Shown here in pieces: positions 24,731 through 39,741 of a stretch of DNA of 64,000 bases. The translations under genes and the position numbers were made by a program. A model generated the notes under the pieces. It made no database searches, had not been told where the DNA came from, and saw only the letters and a program-made list of their open reading frames with translations. This DNA comes from Ligustrum vulgare (taxonomy: Eukaryota; Streptophyta; Magnoliopsida; Lamiales; Oleaceae): NCBI GenBank assembly GCA_963555705.1, contig OY743168.1, forward strand, positions 26,027,128-26,091,127, given 5' to 3'. Numbering within the stretch: the first letter of the stretch is position 1; each line of letters opens with the position of its first letter.

Positions 24731-25313
24731 GTATTTAACTGTATTTATGGTGCTAATTCATCATTATTACAGTTTATTTTATTTGGCTCACTATTACAAT
24801 TTATTTTATTTGGGATTTACACCTTTTAGTTGTTTCACGGCTGTTATAGAAAATTGAAGGTTATTGTTACTTTGATCTGTTATTCCCACAGACCTCAGAG
24901 TGGAATTTTAACGGTGATGATAAGCTTACAATTTACTTTTGGCTAGACACAAGCACTGCAGTTGATTTTGTATATTATGTCGTCTTAAACTTCATGGTGA
25001 TTGTGCATTAGTGACCATTGAAATTATAGTACCTGCATTCCAGTTCCATTATTTCAATCGATATTAAGCATTCATTTCAATTTCAACCGATTCTTTGTTC
25101 TATTTAATGTTTCAGAAAAGCAATGCAATGCATTGGTATTCAGTCTTCATCGTGGAAATAGTTTTAACCATTATGGTAAGTAAACATCATTATCATATAA
25201 GTTCAATTTATTTCTCATATATGGCTGAGGGAGTATCCACCCTTAGGAAACTATTAGTACCTTAGAACTCATGATTTGTGTATTTTATTTTTGAGCGTTG
25301 AAGATCGACCAAG

Positions 25314-25356
<43 letters not shown>

Positions 25357-26019
25357 ATCCATTATAAAAGAAATGGAACAGAAATTTCAAATTATATCCA
25401 AGATTTTTAATAAAATTAGTTATGTTTTGAGTTCTTCTTTGAAAGCAATCAACGTCCGTGTTATATCATATATACAAGTTTTGTTTTCAACAAATGAAGA
25501 TTGGATAATTATTTTAAAATCAAAGAATCAGTTTATATAAAATATACAAGGTTTCCATGACTTTCCAACAAGGTTTTGCAAAAATGATTCAAAAACCTTT
25601 TTGTTTTCCAAACATGTGAAAATCTATCAAAAACCTTTTTATTTTCCAAACATGTGAAAATCTATCAAAATCTATGCTTTTTATCCTAGCTTTTGCTTCT
25701 AATGATTTTGCATTTAACATGTAATTTTCACACAATTTGAGAGTAAGTAGGCATGAAATATGATAGCTGTTGAAGAGGATCATTGAATGGTGTCTTTCTG
25801 TGCTCTGATTTGGAGTTTGGACCAAGCAGAATATTGTCCATATCTAACGATAACTGCTTGAATTGCCTATCATAGGTCATTGAACTCTCATCCATCAGTG
25901 ACATTGTTGATGGACTGGGGCATGTCTTAAGCTGACATATCCTTTCTAAGGTCAAAGATCGACCAGAATTACATGTAGAAAATCCATGTTCGGATGTTCC
26001 GCTGTTCTAGAAATTCCAC

Positions 26020-26141
26020 GATCCGGCAAATGAAAACTGGTATGTCAAAAAGTGACCCTTCAGAGAAAAATTCCACGAACTTCATAAATGCATTGCAGCA
26101 ATGTATTTTATCCATCGAGTGCGAGACAATGAGAAAGGTAA
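26020..26141 (+). pseudogene. Possible captured exon, origin unknown
   Basis: Open in one frame (SEKNSTNFINALQQCILSIE and on to ETMRK) and ending at a plausible donor (aaag-gtaaaa). The composition looks coding, but no family is recognised and a neighbouring frame is partly open too. It lies between the RUS and chromomethylase-like pieces. Confidence 0.3.
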
Positions 26142-26412
26142 AAATTCAAAAAACACACCTTTTTTCAATTCAGAATTCCTTGCTAATAAGTATGTGAGAG
26201 GCATACAATTTACATAATTTGATATTGCAGGCCCGTTTGCAAGTATGTGAGGCAAGCTTGAAATGTAACTTGGTTTTGAAGGACAAAGGGTCTATGAATT
26301 CTTGAAAATTTATTTTGGTTTTGACATGTAAACAATTGATTTTCTTATACGAAGTGTGTGATCCTTATGTATAGGTTCAAGAAGGTGCCGATATAATATT
26401 TTGGACTAGGAT

Positions 26413-26601
26413 TTGTTGAATAATGGGGACTGTAAGAGTACTTCGAAATCGCGGGTTCTGGTGGATAAGGAGGATAAATGTAGAGCTCCGTTGGAGAAAG
26501 AGTCGAAGGAAGAGGAAGAGAATGCTCAGTTTTTGGGTGATCTGATTCCTGACGAAGAAGCCCGTCAACAGTGGCCTCATGGATATCAGAATGAGAATCT
26601 G
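26413..26601 (+). pseudogene. Probable captured N-terminal exon of a chromomethylase (CMT3-like)
   Basis: The frame reads a Lys/Glu/Ser-rich stretch followed by AQFLGDLIPDEEARQQWPHGY, resembling the segment just before the BAH domain of plant chromomethylases (FLGEPIP-x-x-EAR-x-x-WP-x-RY). Chromomethylases methylate cytosine at CHG sites guided by H3K9 methylation. A splice donor (ctg-gtaaca) ends the exon. No BAH or methyltransferase part is present. The assignment rests on a short motif, so another BAH-containing protein is possible. Confidence 0.6.
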
Positions 26602-27380
26602 GTAACAGTCCTTTATACTCAACTACATATCTGTACAAGATTGTGCATGCACGTTTGCCCATCTTTTCATTTTCTTTTGAAGGATGAAGTGGTGACTTTT
26701 TTGAGAGTTTTACACATGGAAACTCCTGAATCAATGAACTGTTCAATGGAATTATGTTTATTTGATATTTCTGAGTATGGTTACGGAAATATATTCAAGC
26801 TAGACGTCACTTCATAGTGTTTAATCCGAAAGATGATGCACATGTAATGGTGAATAAAAAAGTTTTACCAAACAAGCACTGGATATTTTATTTATTCATA
26901 ATGCTTCAGTACATACTAAATTATGGAAAATTACAGGAAATTTAACTTATAACGCTTGAAATACACATGTAATGATTTAGGCTGACGAGGGAGAAGCCTT
27001 AGGCATAAGCTTTTTGATTAGTTAATTCAGCTCTTCTATATATTATATTGGATTACCCTTAGGCATAAGCTTTTTTATTATTTAATTCAGCTTGCATTTG
27101 TTTTGGTTAATGAAGGGTACATGTTTGTATATTATTATTTTTTTGAGTTTTTTGATGGGGTTAGTTTATTGATTGATGGATCCGAATAGATTTTTATTGG
27201 GTGGTGTTATGGAGTCTTCAATGGTTGTTTGAGTGTAAAAGGGAGTTTTTTTGATCTATGATGAAATTAAAATGTGAGTCTTCGGCAATGTTCAGATCCA
27301 AATAGAATGAATTTGAATGCCAAATATCTTATGCTTTAGATAATAAATCATGCAAGGTAGCTTATTTTTTCTTGGTGCAG

Positions 27381-27635
27381 ACCCTTGTCAAGCAGATGGA
27401 TCTATATGGTAAACTTAATGGTCATCAAGGATGTGTAAATAGCATTGACTTCAATTCCACTGGAGACCTCCTTGTGTCAGGTTCTGATGAAAAACAAATA
27501 ATATTTTGGGATAAGCAAGAGCAGAAGTTAAAATTTTCATATCCATCTGGTCACTTGGACCACATATTCCAGGCCAGAATCATGTCATTCACTGCTGATC
27601 GCAAGATAGTAACTTCATTTGCCGATTGTCAAGTT
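27381..27635 (+). pseudogene. Captured fragment of a DCAF8-like WD40 protein
   Basis: Behind an acceptor (ggtgcag) lie 85 codons: LVKQMDLYGKLNGHQGCVNS, then IDFNSTGDLLVSGSDEKQII and FWD, then PSGHLDHIFQARIMSFTADR and KIVTSFADCQV. This matches the first WD repeats of the plant DCAF8/WDR42 group, substrate receptors of CUL4-DDB1 ubiquitin ligases. The family's SADGQV near the end is FADCQV here. The rest of the propeller is missing, and after 27635 the reading changes to unrelated sequence. It is the longest captured coding fragment. Confidence 0.8.
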
Positions 27636-27714
27636 ATTCTCTCCATGCACCCACATCTTGAAGCACTCTGTATTGACTATTATGGGCGATGGAGATAGAG
27701 GTAAAGAAATGAGA

Positions 27715-27815
27715 TAAAATGTTGGTAAATGTAGAGGTTTGGCAATAGAAGCTGTTAAAGAAGGAGGTTCTTCTGACAACAATCTTAAACAGCTTTTGAA
27801 GATAACAAGATAGTA
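27715..27815 (+). pseudogene. Further coding-like piece near the Helitron 3' end
   Basis: A short frame with RGLAIEAVKEGGSSDNNLKQ and LLKITR follows the WD40 piece. It looks like coding sequence but cannot be assigned to a family. Confidence 0.25.
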
Positions 27816-28129
27816 CTCCTGTGATTCAGTGGTTGTGATGTTTTATTGATCATCGTTTCTCTCCTCCATGGAGATGGTTGTTGAAATGCACCAGACATTA
27901 CTTCTTTGTTCCCGACATTGTGCAATTTGAACATTAGTTTTGAAAGAAGTTTTCCAGAACTTTGATTAATTTTGTTGAACTTTCAAAATTATATACTAAC
28001 ATTGTATGAAATTATTTGTGAGTTATTTATTTTATTATGTGAACATTGGAACATCATAATGTTTTCTTTGGATTCACTCATAAAAATTACAATTGCCGTG
28101 CATCGCACGGGTAAGAACTAGTATATGTT

Positions 28130-28290
28130 AATACTTGTTTGATAAAAGAATGTTGTTTATAAATTATTTATTTATGTTTTCGAGATAAGATATATGATTG
28201 AAAAATGAAGAAAGAAAATATGTGTAACTAAAAAGTAGTTTAAGAAATTGTGTAATTATTAAATTGATTTATAAACTAATTTTCATTGTT
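28130..28290 (+). repeat. Dispersed AT-rich repeat, copy
   Basis: Begins cttgtttgataaaag, then GATAAGATATATGATTGAAAA, GAAAGAAAATATGTGTAA and TTGTGTAATTA, in family order. It starts right after the Helitron 3' end. Confidence 0.5.
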
Positions 28291-28679
28291 TATTGAACAC
28301 GAGCTAAGTTTAACATGTAAATACAAGGATGATAACAAAACTCAACTCGACATTTATGTGGAATTTAAACAATATAATCAACAATGTTTTTAATTTTATC
28401 TATGGAAAATTAGGACTGACTTAACCTTTCAAGTTTCAACTAATGTGGTATTAAGTTTTCAACTTCGAAAGTGAAAATCATGGGTCCTCAAACTATTTAA
28501 ACATATGATTTTGACCTCACACTTGCACATTAAAATTGCACGTGACTTAATGCTAGAAGGCAAAGTCGTCCGTCCACTCGGGCCTTACGTTTTTGTTAAA
28601 TTTTAGAAAAGTTCGAGCAATTGTATTTACACTACAGTCTATTTTTTTATTGTTATAAAGTTCTCTAATTTTTTTTATC

Positions 28680-28818
28680 ATTGTTGCACTTGTATCCTCA
28701 ACCTTTTTTTAATCACATTCTTGTCATCTACAATATATATTCTTTATTTGCTGCACCACAATTTTTGCTTATTGTTGCACTTATATCCTCAACCTTTCTT
28801 TAGTCACATTCTTGTCAC
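28680..28818 (+). repeat. Two-copy direct repeat
   Basis: A ~50-bp segment (ttgttgcacttgtatcctca followed by acattcttgtca) occurs at 28680-28729 and 28770-28818 with small differences. The second copy ends exactly in the octamer that became the target duplication of the next hAT element. Confidence 0.65.
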
Positions 28819-29362
28819 TAGGGGTGGCCATTAACCCACCCAACCCGCTAAAACCGTCCAACACGACCTGATTGGTTTGAGTCGATTTTTGATAAAAATC
28901 AGGTTGGAATGAATTCTACAAAAAACTTTTGGTCGGGTTGGGTTGGGTGAAAAACCGACCCAACCCAACATTTTTTTAAAAAAAATATGACTATTTAAAT
29001 TTCAAGAATCTCAAGTATAGTTTATAATTTGGATGAAATTCAAATACGGTTTGAACATATTTTGATTTTATTAGCAAGTATTCCATTTATTATATTTAAG
29101 GATATTGTATTTTACATAATTGATTTAGTCAATAGTTGATTTATGTGCTTAATTTTTAAAATTTCAAGATTTTTTGCTAATTGGACTTTGTCAAAGTCCA
29201 AACCACCCAACCCAACCGAAACTTGATTGGGTTGGGTTGATTTTGAACTCATGCTTGGGTTGGATTTAGTTGATTTTTTATTAACCCGACCACAGTGGGT
29301 TGAGTTAGGTTCGGGTTGGGTTGGGCAAAAAATCGAACCAACCTAACCCATGCTCACCCCTA
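28819..29362. mobile_element. Non-autonomous hAT element with perfect target duplication
   Basis: Left end TAGGGGTGGCCATTAACCC; reverse complement of the right end TAGGGGTGAGCATGGGTTA. The 8-bp duplication cttgtcac stands at 28811-28818 and 29363-29370. The ends are rich in AACCCA/GGGTTG motifs in both orientations, a subterminal binding-site pattern. No coding capacity. The termini match the hAT element at 3407-6752. Confidence 0.92.
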
Positions 29363-29447
29363 CTTGTCACCAACATTTTATTTATTAGCAAATCATGTTT
29401 TTTGTTTTTCGTTAAAGAACTACTAGTTGAGAAAACAGTTCCGCTCT

Positions 29448-29544
29448 GTTGTCAGAAGTGGGCAACTTTATGTTATCCGATTTCAGACATTTGGCGCAAT
29501 CTCATTGGTGGGTTGGCAATATAACGTTGTCCACTTCTGATAAC
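29448..29544. repeat. Short inverted repeat
   Basis: Arms at 29448-29466 and 29526-29544 (gttgtcagaagtgggcaac and the complement of gttatcagaagtggacaac) pair at 17 of 19 positions around a 59-base loop. Function unknown. Confidence 0.7.
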
Positions 29545-29958
29545 ATAACAATTCGGTTGAGAAAGAATAAAAAGAATCAATTCCCCTCGTAGTTTTAAAT
29601 AAAATATTTTTAATTACCAAACATGCTCAAATCTTCGCACAAAATTGTTATGAAGGACAATGTATGCTAATTAATTGAAGGTTAAAGATGACAAAAAATA
29701 AAGACTTAAATGAAACAATTTAAAAGGATTAGTGTAAAAAATTGAAAACGCGAAAAAACTTTAGAAAGAAGTCTAATTTTAATTAAATTATCCCTAAATC
29801 CTCAAGTTTTCCCAAACATCATATTCTTTCTCGATACATTTTCGAAAATGACAAAATAAACACATTTTTAAAAATAGACAATTAAAATACAAAACTAAAA
29901 ATAAATTTAAAACTAAAAACTAAAAACTAAAAAATGAAACACAAGTAGAACAACCCAT

Positions 29959-30310
29959 AGACCCTGTTCTCTTTGCTATTTTCAGTTCGTTTTGAGTTTT
30001 CGATTTTCAGAAATATCGAAAATGCATTCACTTTGTCCATTTTTAGAAATTTGTTTTCAAAAAAAAAAATACAAAGGAAACTCAAAACGAGTTTATTGTG
30101 TTTTGGATATTTTGTGTTAAAAAGTCCAAAATGAGCGTTTTGGACTTTTATTTTTTATTTATTTATTTATTTATTGGTAAATGTGAAATACTTCATTCAC
30201 TTGAAATTCTTATGTTATTTTGTCATTATATATAGATCTATGTTAATTTTTTTTTTTTTTTTGTAAATGCGAGACACTTCATTCACTTGAAGCCCTTATG
30301 TTATTTTGTC

Positions 30311-30357
<47 letters not shown>

Positions 30358-31029
30358 ATGTTAAGATTTTTTTTTTTTTTTTTGTGTAAATGTGAGACAC
30401 TTCCTTCACTTGAAGTTCTTATATTATTTTGTTATTATATATAGATCCATGTTAAGATTTTTTTTTGTGTAAATGTGAGACACTTTCTTCACTTGAAGTT
30501 CTTAAGTTATTTTGTCATTATATATAGATCTATGCTAATTTTTTTTTTTTTTTTTTTTTGGTAAATGTGAGACACTTTCTTCACTTGAAGCTCTTATATT
30601 ATTTTGTCACTATATATAGATCCATATTAAGATTTTTTTTTTTAAATATGAGATACTTCTTTCACTTAAAACTCTTATGTTATTTTGCCATTATATAGAA
30701 ATCCATGTTAAGATTTTGTTGGTATGAGGTTGGATTTTTGTTTAGCTGAAACAATATCAATGATGAATTTATTGACATAAAAAACTAACTGATTTATTGA
30801 CATTAAAATTAATGTAATTCAACAAATCAACCATTATTTACATATAAAATATCACAAAATAAATATATCAGAAAATTACAAAGTAAATGCATTTTTCAAT
30901 TTTCTATTTTTGGAAACAGTTTTCCAAAATTATAAAGAGAACATGTTTTCAGCAATCCCAAAACAAATAATCAAAATCCAAAATTCAAAACTCAAAATTC
31001 AAAACCGAAACACAAAGAGAACGGTCCCT
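29959..31029. mobile_element. TIR element with GTTCTCTTTG ends
   Basis: The left end reads GACCCTGTTCTCTTTG and the reverse complement of the right end GGGACCGTTCTCTTTG, and similarity continues inward with TTTTGAGTTTT-like repeats. No target duplication could be read with confidence, so the superfamily (hAT suspected) is open. The middle consists of a six-unit minisatellite. Confidence 0.55.
30177..30720 (+). repeat. Minisatellite of six ~85-120 bp units
   Basis: Units start at about 30177, 30263, 30387, 30468, 30561 and 30643. Each begins GTAAATGTGAGACACTT (or close), continues TTCACTTGAAG and TTATTTTGTCATTATATATA, and ends in a T tract. The second unit contains an expanded (TA)n of about 45 bp at 30310-30354. 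Confidence 0.85.
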
Positions 31030-31228
31030 TAATGTCTAGAAATCTCGACTCTCATAATTAGGTGAAATAAATTTGAGGATGGGACGGTTTAGCCTCCAAT
31101 AATTTCCTCTTCCATGATCGAGTTTGATTATTATATATGATCAAAAAATACTCTGACACCCTTGAAACATTCGTGTTTTGAAGGATGCTATAGTGGGTGT
31201 CTTTTCATGGACACTAGTAAGTATATGA

Positions 31229-33263
31229 GGGTAAAATCAACCAACGATCACCAACTTTAACCGAATTACCATTTAACCACCAAAATTTGAAAGGATTCTC
31301 AATGCCCACTCAATTTTTCACGAAGTTACCCATCCACCACTTAGACGCTTGAAGTCTACAATTGTTGACGATGTATCCTACGCGACAGTTAAATTTCAAA
31401 CGTGTCATTTGAATGTGTGTTAAATATGATATAATCATAAAAACTATAAGGCATTACACTATTAAATACATGGTACTGCAGTGGCGGATCTAGGACTAGA
31501 GTTCGGGTAGAGCGGTCAGCGATTGACCGTTGACCGTTGACCGATGACAGTGCAATAGCTAAATTTTTTATTTAATATTTAATTAAATAATATTAAAAAC
31601 TAATCAATAAGTATATCATCCTAACATCATCTCTAATATTAGGATCATACGAATCGATTGGGGTCTTTTTCCTGGATTCGACACAAGATCATTCATATTG
31701 AATGTAGTTGGAAATTTTGTTTTGTTATCAAAGTCTAATAACTCTTATGGTATACTAGAAGTATTTGCGGGACCATTAGGACTAGAATTACCAGGTTGAG
31801 AATTTCGTTTAGGTTAAAAAAAAAAAAGTTCCATTATGTATAAATCAACGATCACAATTCACAAATCAAATCAAATCAAATCAAATCAAATACTCAACAA
31901 ATTTGTGATCCCAATAAACATAATCACAATTTAGAAGTCAAATATTCATAAAAATCCAAATCACCAATCACAATTCGCTATATAATTAATTTCACATAAG
32001 GGGAATACGGGTTCACCAGTGAACACATTCCAAAACTTAACATTTAAGAAAAAATTTCAAATAACATTTCAAATTCAAAACTAAAATAAGGCAAGCCTCA
32101 CATACCTGAGATTCAAACAATGAGAAATTGAGTTGACACTGGAAATTGATACTTCCGTTTAGGTTGAGACTTTTGTTTAAGTGGAAAAAACGTTCCATAA
32201 TCTGTAAATAAATAATTACAAATCAAATCAAATATTCATCAAATCTCAATCCACAACCTATAAATCAATAATCACAATTCACAAATCAAATCATATTTTC
32301 ATCCCAATAATCTCAATTTACAAATTTTAATCACATTGCAAAAACTTAAATATAACATTTATGCATAATTCTCAAATTAATTATAACAAATCAAAGTTTG
32401 GCCTCAATATTTACTGATTATAAAATTTACACCGAATACACTTAACTAACCCAACAACACCCTTTACGTAGTCACCATTTCCAAATTCCAGCCAAGAATG
32501 TTACGAACAGTACACATAAACATTACAAAATACAAAATAAAAAAAAAAACAAGAAAAAAAGAAAAAAAAAATCAGAAAGTTATAAAAAAATTAAAAACAA
32601 AAGGTAAGCAGGCAGCTTACCTCCTTCAGGCGGAGAGAGGAGTGACTGGCTGGAGCGGGGCGGCGATGGTGTCACGCTGGCGGCGAACTCGAGCTAGCGG
32701 TGATGCGGTGTGGCGACTGGCGGTGGCAGAGGTGGATCGAAGGAAGAACGAAGAAGAAAGGGTGTGGAGATAGGTAAGGTTAGGGATTCTATTTTTTCAG
32801 ATTTTGCTTGATTCATTGAGGATTGAGCAACAGCAGCTAACATTGGTTTGGCTTTCGGCTTGCTTGGGCTCGGGTTGGGTACTAATTTGGGGTAAAAGGC
32901 GGATCAACGGCGGCGAGGTAGCGCGCGCTACCTCGCCTAGAGGTGCATCCGCCTCTGCATGGTAGAGAGGTGTTTGGATATACAGTTTGGGAAAATTGAA
33001 GGAAAAGATTATGCAATTTTGTGATTTAAAGGCTTGTTTGGCCTATATTTTTTATGACTAGATCAGATTTAACACTCTCAAATGCCACATTGGAAATTTA
33101 GTTGCCACATAGGAGAAGTCGTTAACAGTTATAGAATTTAGGTGCATAAATGGTGGATGGGTAATTTCATGAAAAAATTAAGTGGGCATTGAGAAACCCT
33201 TCAAATTTAGGTAGTTAAGTAGTAACGCGGCTAAAGTTCGATAGCCATTGATTGATTTTACCC
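31229..33263. mobile_element. Mutator-like foldback element with long inverted repeats, interrupted
   Basis: The left arm (from 31229, GGGTAAAATCAACCAACG) is matched over about 240 bp by the reverse complement of the right arm ending at 33263 (GGGTAAAATCAATCAATG), at roughly three-quarters identity. Shared landmarks include TCTCAATGCCCACT and ATTACCCATCCACCA. Long inverted repeats without coding sequence suggest a Mutator-like foldback element. Flanking nonamers aagtatatg and aattatata agree at 7 of 9 positions. A second transposon (31479-32957) sits between the arms. Confidence 0.75.
31479..32957. mobile_element. DNA transposon with CAGTGGCGGAT ends, nested in the foldback element
   Basis: The left end CAGTGGCGGATCTAGG and the reverse complement of the right end CAGAGGCGGATGCACC share CAG-GGCGGAT. 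Direct flanks catggtactg (31469-31478) and catggtagag (32958-32967) match at 8 of 10 positions, fitting a 9-11 bp Mutator-type duplication, though hAT cannot be excluded. A GC-rich patch at 32600-32940 includes a palindrome gtagcgcgcgctac and an Arg-rich open frame (32498-32773) of doubtful meaning. An (AAATC)n tract lies at 31866-31890. Confidence 0.6.
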
Positions 33264-33272
33264 AATTATATA

Positions 33273-33939
33273 TAGGAATGGAAACTGGGCGGGTATGGGG
33301 CGGAGATGCCTTTTCCCGTCCCCGTCCCATTAACGAATTACCGTCCCCATTTAGCGGGGCGGAAAAAATCCCCGTTTACATTCCCATTTATGGTTTTTTA
33401 TTTTTTGGAAAATTTAAAATAATTTTATGTAAACAATATAAGGAAATATGCAGGAACAATCCTAACATTATCTAAATTTAATAATTTTTACACATTATTT
33501 GAACATTAATCGAATATATATTCATTTTTGTTTGTGTCTTTATTTTATATTTGATTAGATGAGAAAATAAAACTCGATAAACTTAATAACTAATAATCAG
33601 TAATTTTTTCAAAATAAATATTTAAAGTTTATAACTTGATAAGTAATAAATTTTTTGTGCAAGAAATTTTGACATCATAAGACTTTTGTAGAGATAATAT
33701 ATGACTTTTTTTTTTTTTTTTTTTTTTTACTTTTTAAATTTTATTGGAACTTGTTAATTGGGGATAAGGATAGGGATAGGGGACGGGGCAGGGATGAGGA
33801 TGAGGATAAGACGGTCATCCTCGTCCCCGGTTCGGGGATGCTTTTTCATCCACATTCCCGTCTTTGTCGGAAATTCATCGCCCCAATAAGGACGGGTCCT
33901 CGTCGGGTTCGGATATTCTCCGTCCCGTTGTCATGCCTA
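33273..33939. mobile_element. Non-autonomous hAT element with perfect target duplication
   Basis: The left end is TAGGAATGGAAACTGGGCGG; the reverse complement of the right end is TAGGCATGACAACGGGACGG. The octamer attatata flanks it on both sides (33265-33272 and 33940-33947). The subterminal parts are rich in CCCCGTCCCC/GGGGACGGGG-like motifs. A truncated relative lies at 57610-57947. A long T tract lies at about 33711-33729. Confidence 0.9.
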
Positions 33940-33947
33940 ATTATATA

Positions 33948-34275
33948 CTACATCCGTCCCAAAAAGATAGTCCTACGATTATTTTCACACGGATTAAGAA
34001 ATGTAACGTATAGTTAGAGTATTAAATTTTATCAATATTTTTCATTTATACCCTTTATCCTTTATTTATTATTTTAAGTTGACTCATTTTGTTTCCAACA
34101 AAAAATTTGAAAATGCAATAATTAAATAGTTAATGTACATTGTACCAAGATACATTAAATAAAGATACATATGAAAATGAAAAATTTAAAACATGCTTAA
34201 TATAAAAATAAGACTATCTTTTTGAGAACAGAAAAAAATAGTCCTGTATACTATTTTTTTGGGGCGATGGAATAT
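33948..34275. mobile_element. Stowaway-like (Tc1/mariner) MITE
   Basis: The left end CTACATCCGTCCCAAAAAGA is a classic plant Stowaway terminus. The right end, read backwards, is TATTCCATCGCCCCAAAAAA, a diverged partner, and AGTCCT-type inner sequence is shared. A TA precedes the left end (also the last two bases of the hAT duplication) and TA follows the right end. It lies immediately upstream of the P450 promoter. Confidence 0.75.
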
Positions 34276-34311
34276 ATGATAATGCTAAAGGAAAAGAAAC
34301 GAAACGCTATG

Positions 34312-34319
34312 TATAAAAG
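34312..34319 (+). promoter_or_regulatory. TATA box of the P450 gene
   Basis: TATAAAAG lies 136 bases before the chosen ATG, which leaves a 5' leader of about 100 bases if transcription starts some 30 bases downstream. The Stowaway element ends about 37 bases before it. Confidence 0.6.
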
Positions 34320-34384
34320 CAGCTATTGGCCAAAGGTTCTCTACAAACCAGCTAACATAATAGTTTGAGAAAATAAAAAAATAA

Positions 34385-39165
<4,781 letters not shown>

Positions 39166-39733
39166 ATTATGATGGACAAATGGAACAAAATCATGTGTTT
39201 TCAATTTTCTTGGATTTTCGACCGTGTGGTGGAACTTCTTTCGGCTCACATGAGGGTGAAAGACATTCGCCACAAATTATATTAGGACCACATATATATA
39301 TATATTCTCATTCTTCAGTGTAAATTGTATCCTTTTCTTTGATTTTGTAAGTGGAATCAACAAGTAATCATTCTTATGCAATGTGATTTTGTATCAATAC
39401 TGGTACTTGTTGTAATTAACTTTTAGAATGTATCGGTTTGGTAAACACGAGTTAATAACCCATACGATTTTCAAAACAAATTTTTAACCACACGATATTC
39501 TCTCTTCACATTTTAATTATATATTTTATTTCAAAATCATAAATAAATCAATTTATAAATCACTTTAGTCTTACCAAATGGAGTACATTGACAGAATTTA
39601 TGTACTATTATAAAAGCAATAAGAAAGAAAATATTGGCATGTTGTGATATTTTCACAACCGTCAACCAAAATACCAAAGTAAGAGTTTTATTTACGTTCA
39701 AGTGGTTGGGTGTGTTCGATTGACTTCTTTTTC
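39166..39733 (+). other. 3' flank of the P450 gene
   Basis: No gene. The first 200 bases should hold the 3' untranslated region; no textbook AATAAA is seen, though AT-rich variants are. A reverse-orientation copy of the dispersed repeat lies at about 39465-39580 (aaccacacgatattctctct). Confidence 0.4.
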
Positions 39734-39741
39734 ATGAAAAT

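Larger units (their letters stand above)
22947..28121 (+). mobile_element. Helitron carrying fragments of several host genes
   Basis: The 5' end TCTATTTAATATATAATAGT begins at 22947 after an A, with TTTCCCGCC shortly inside. The 3' end is a perfect hairpin CCGTGC-ATC-GCACGG (28096-28110), seven bases, then CTAG at 28118-28121 followed by T. Termini match those of Helitrons A-C, so they belong to one family. The 5175-bp interior has no Rep/helicase but contains exon pieces of at least four unrelated plant genes, all in element orientation and several with retained splice sites. This is the behaviour known for gene-capturing Helitrons of maize and other plants. Confidence 0.88.

Noticed and set aside
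32498..32773. 91-codon Arg-rich frame
   Set aside because: Lies in the GC-rich patch of a transposon; the start is poly-Lys from A tracts and no domain is visible.
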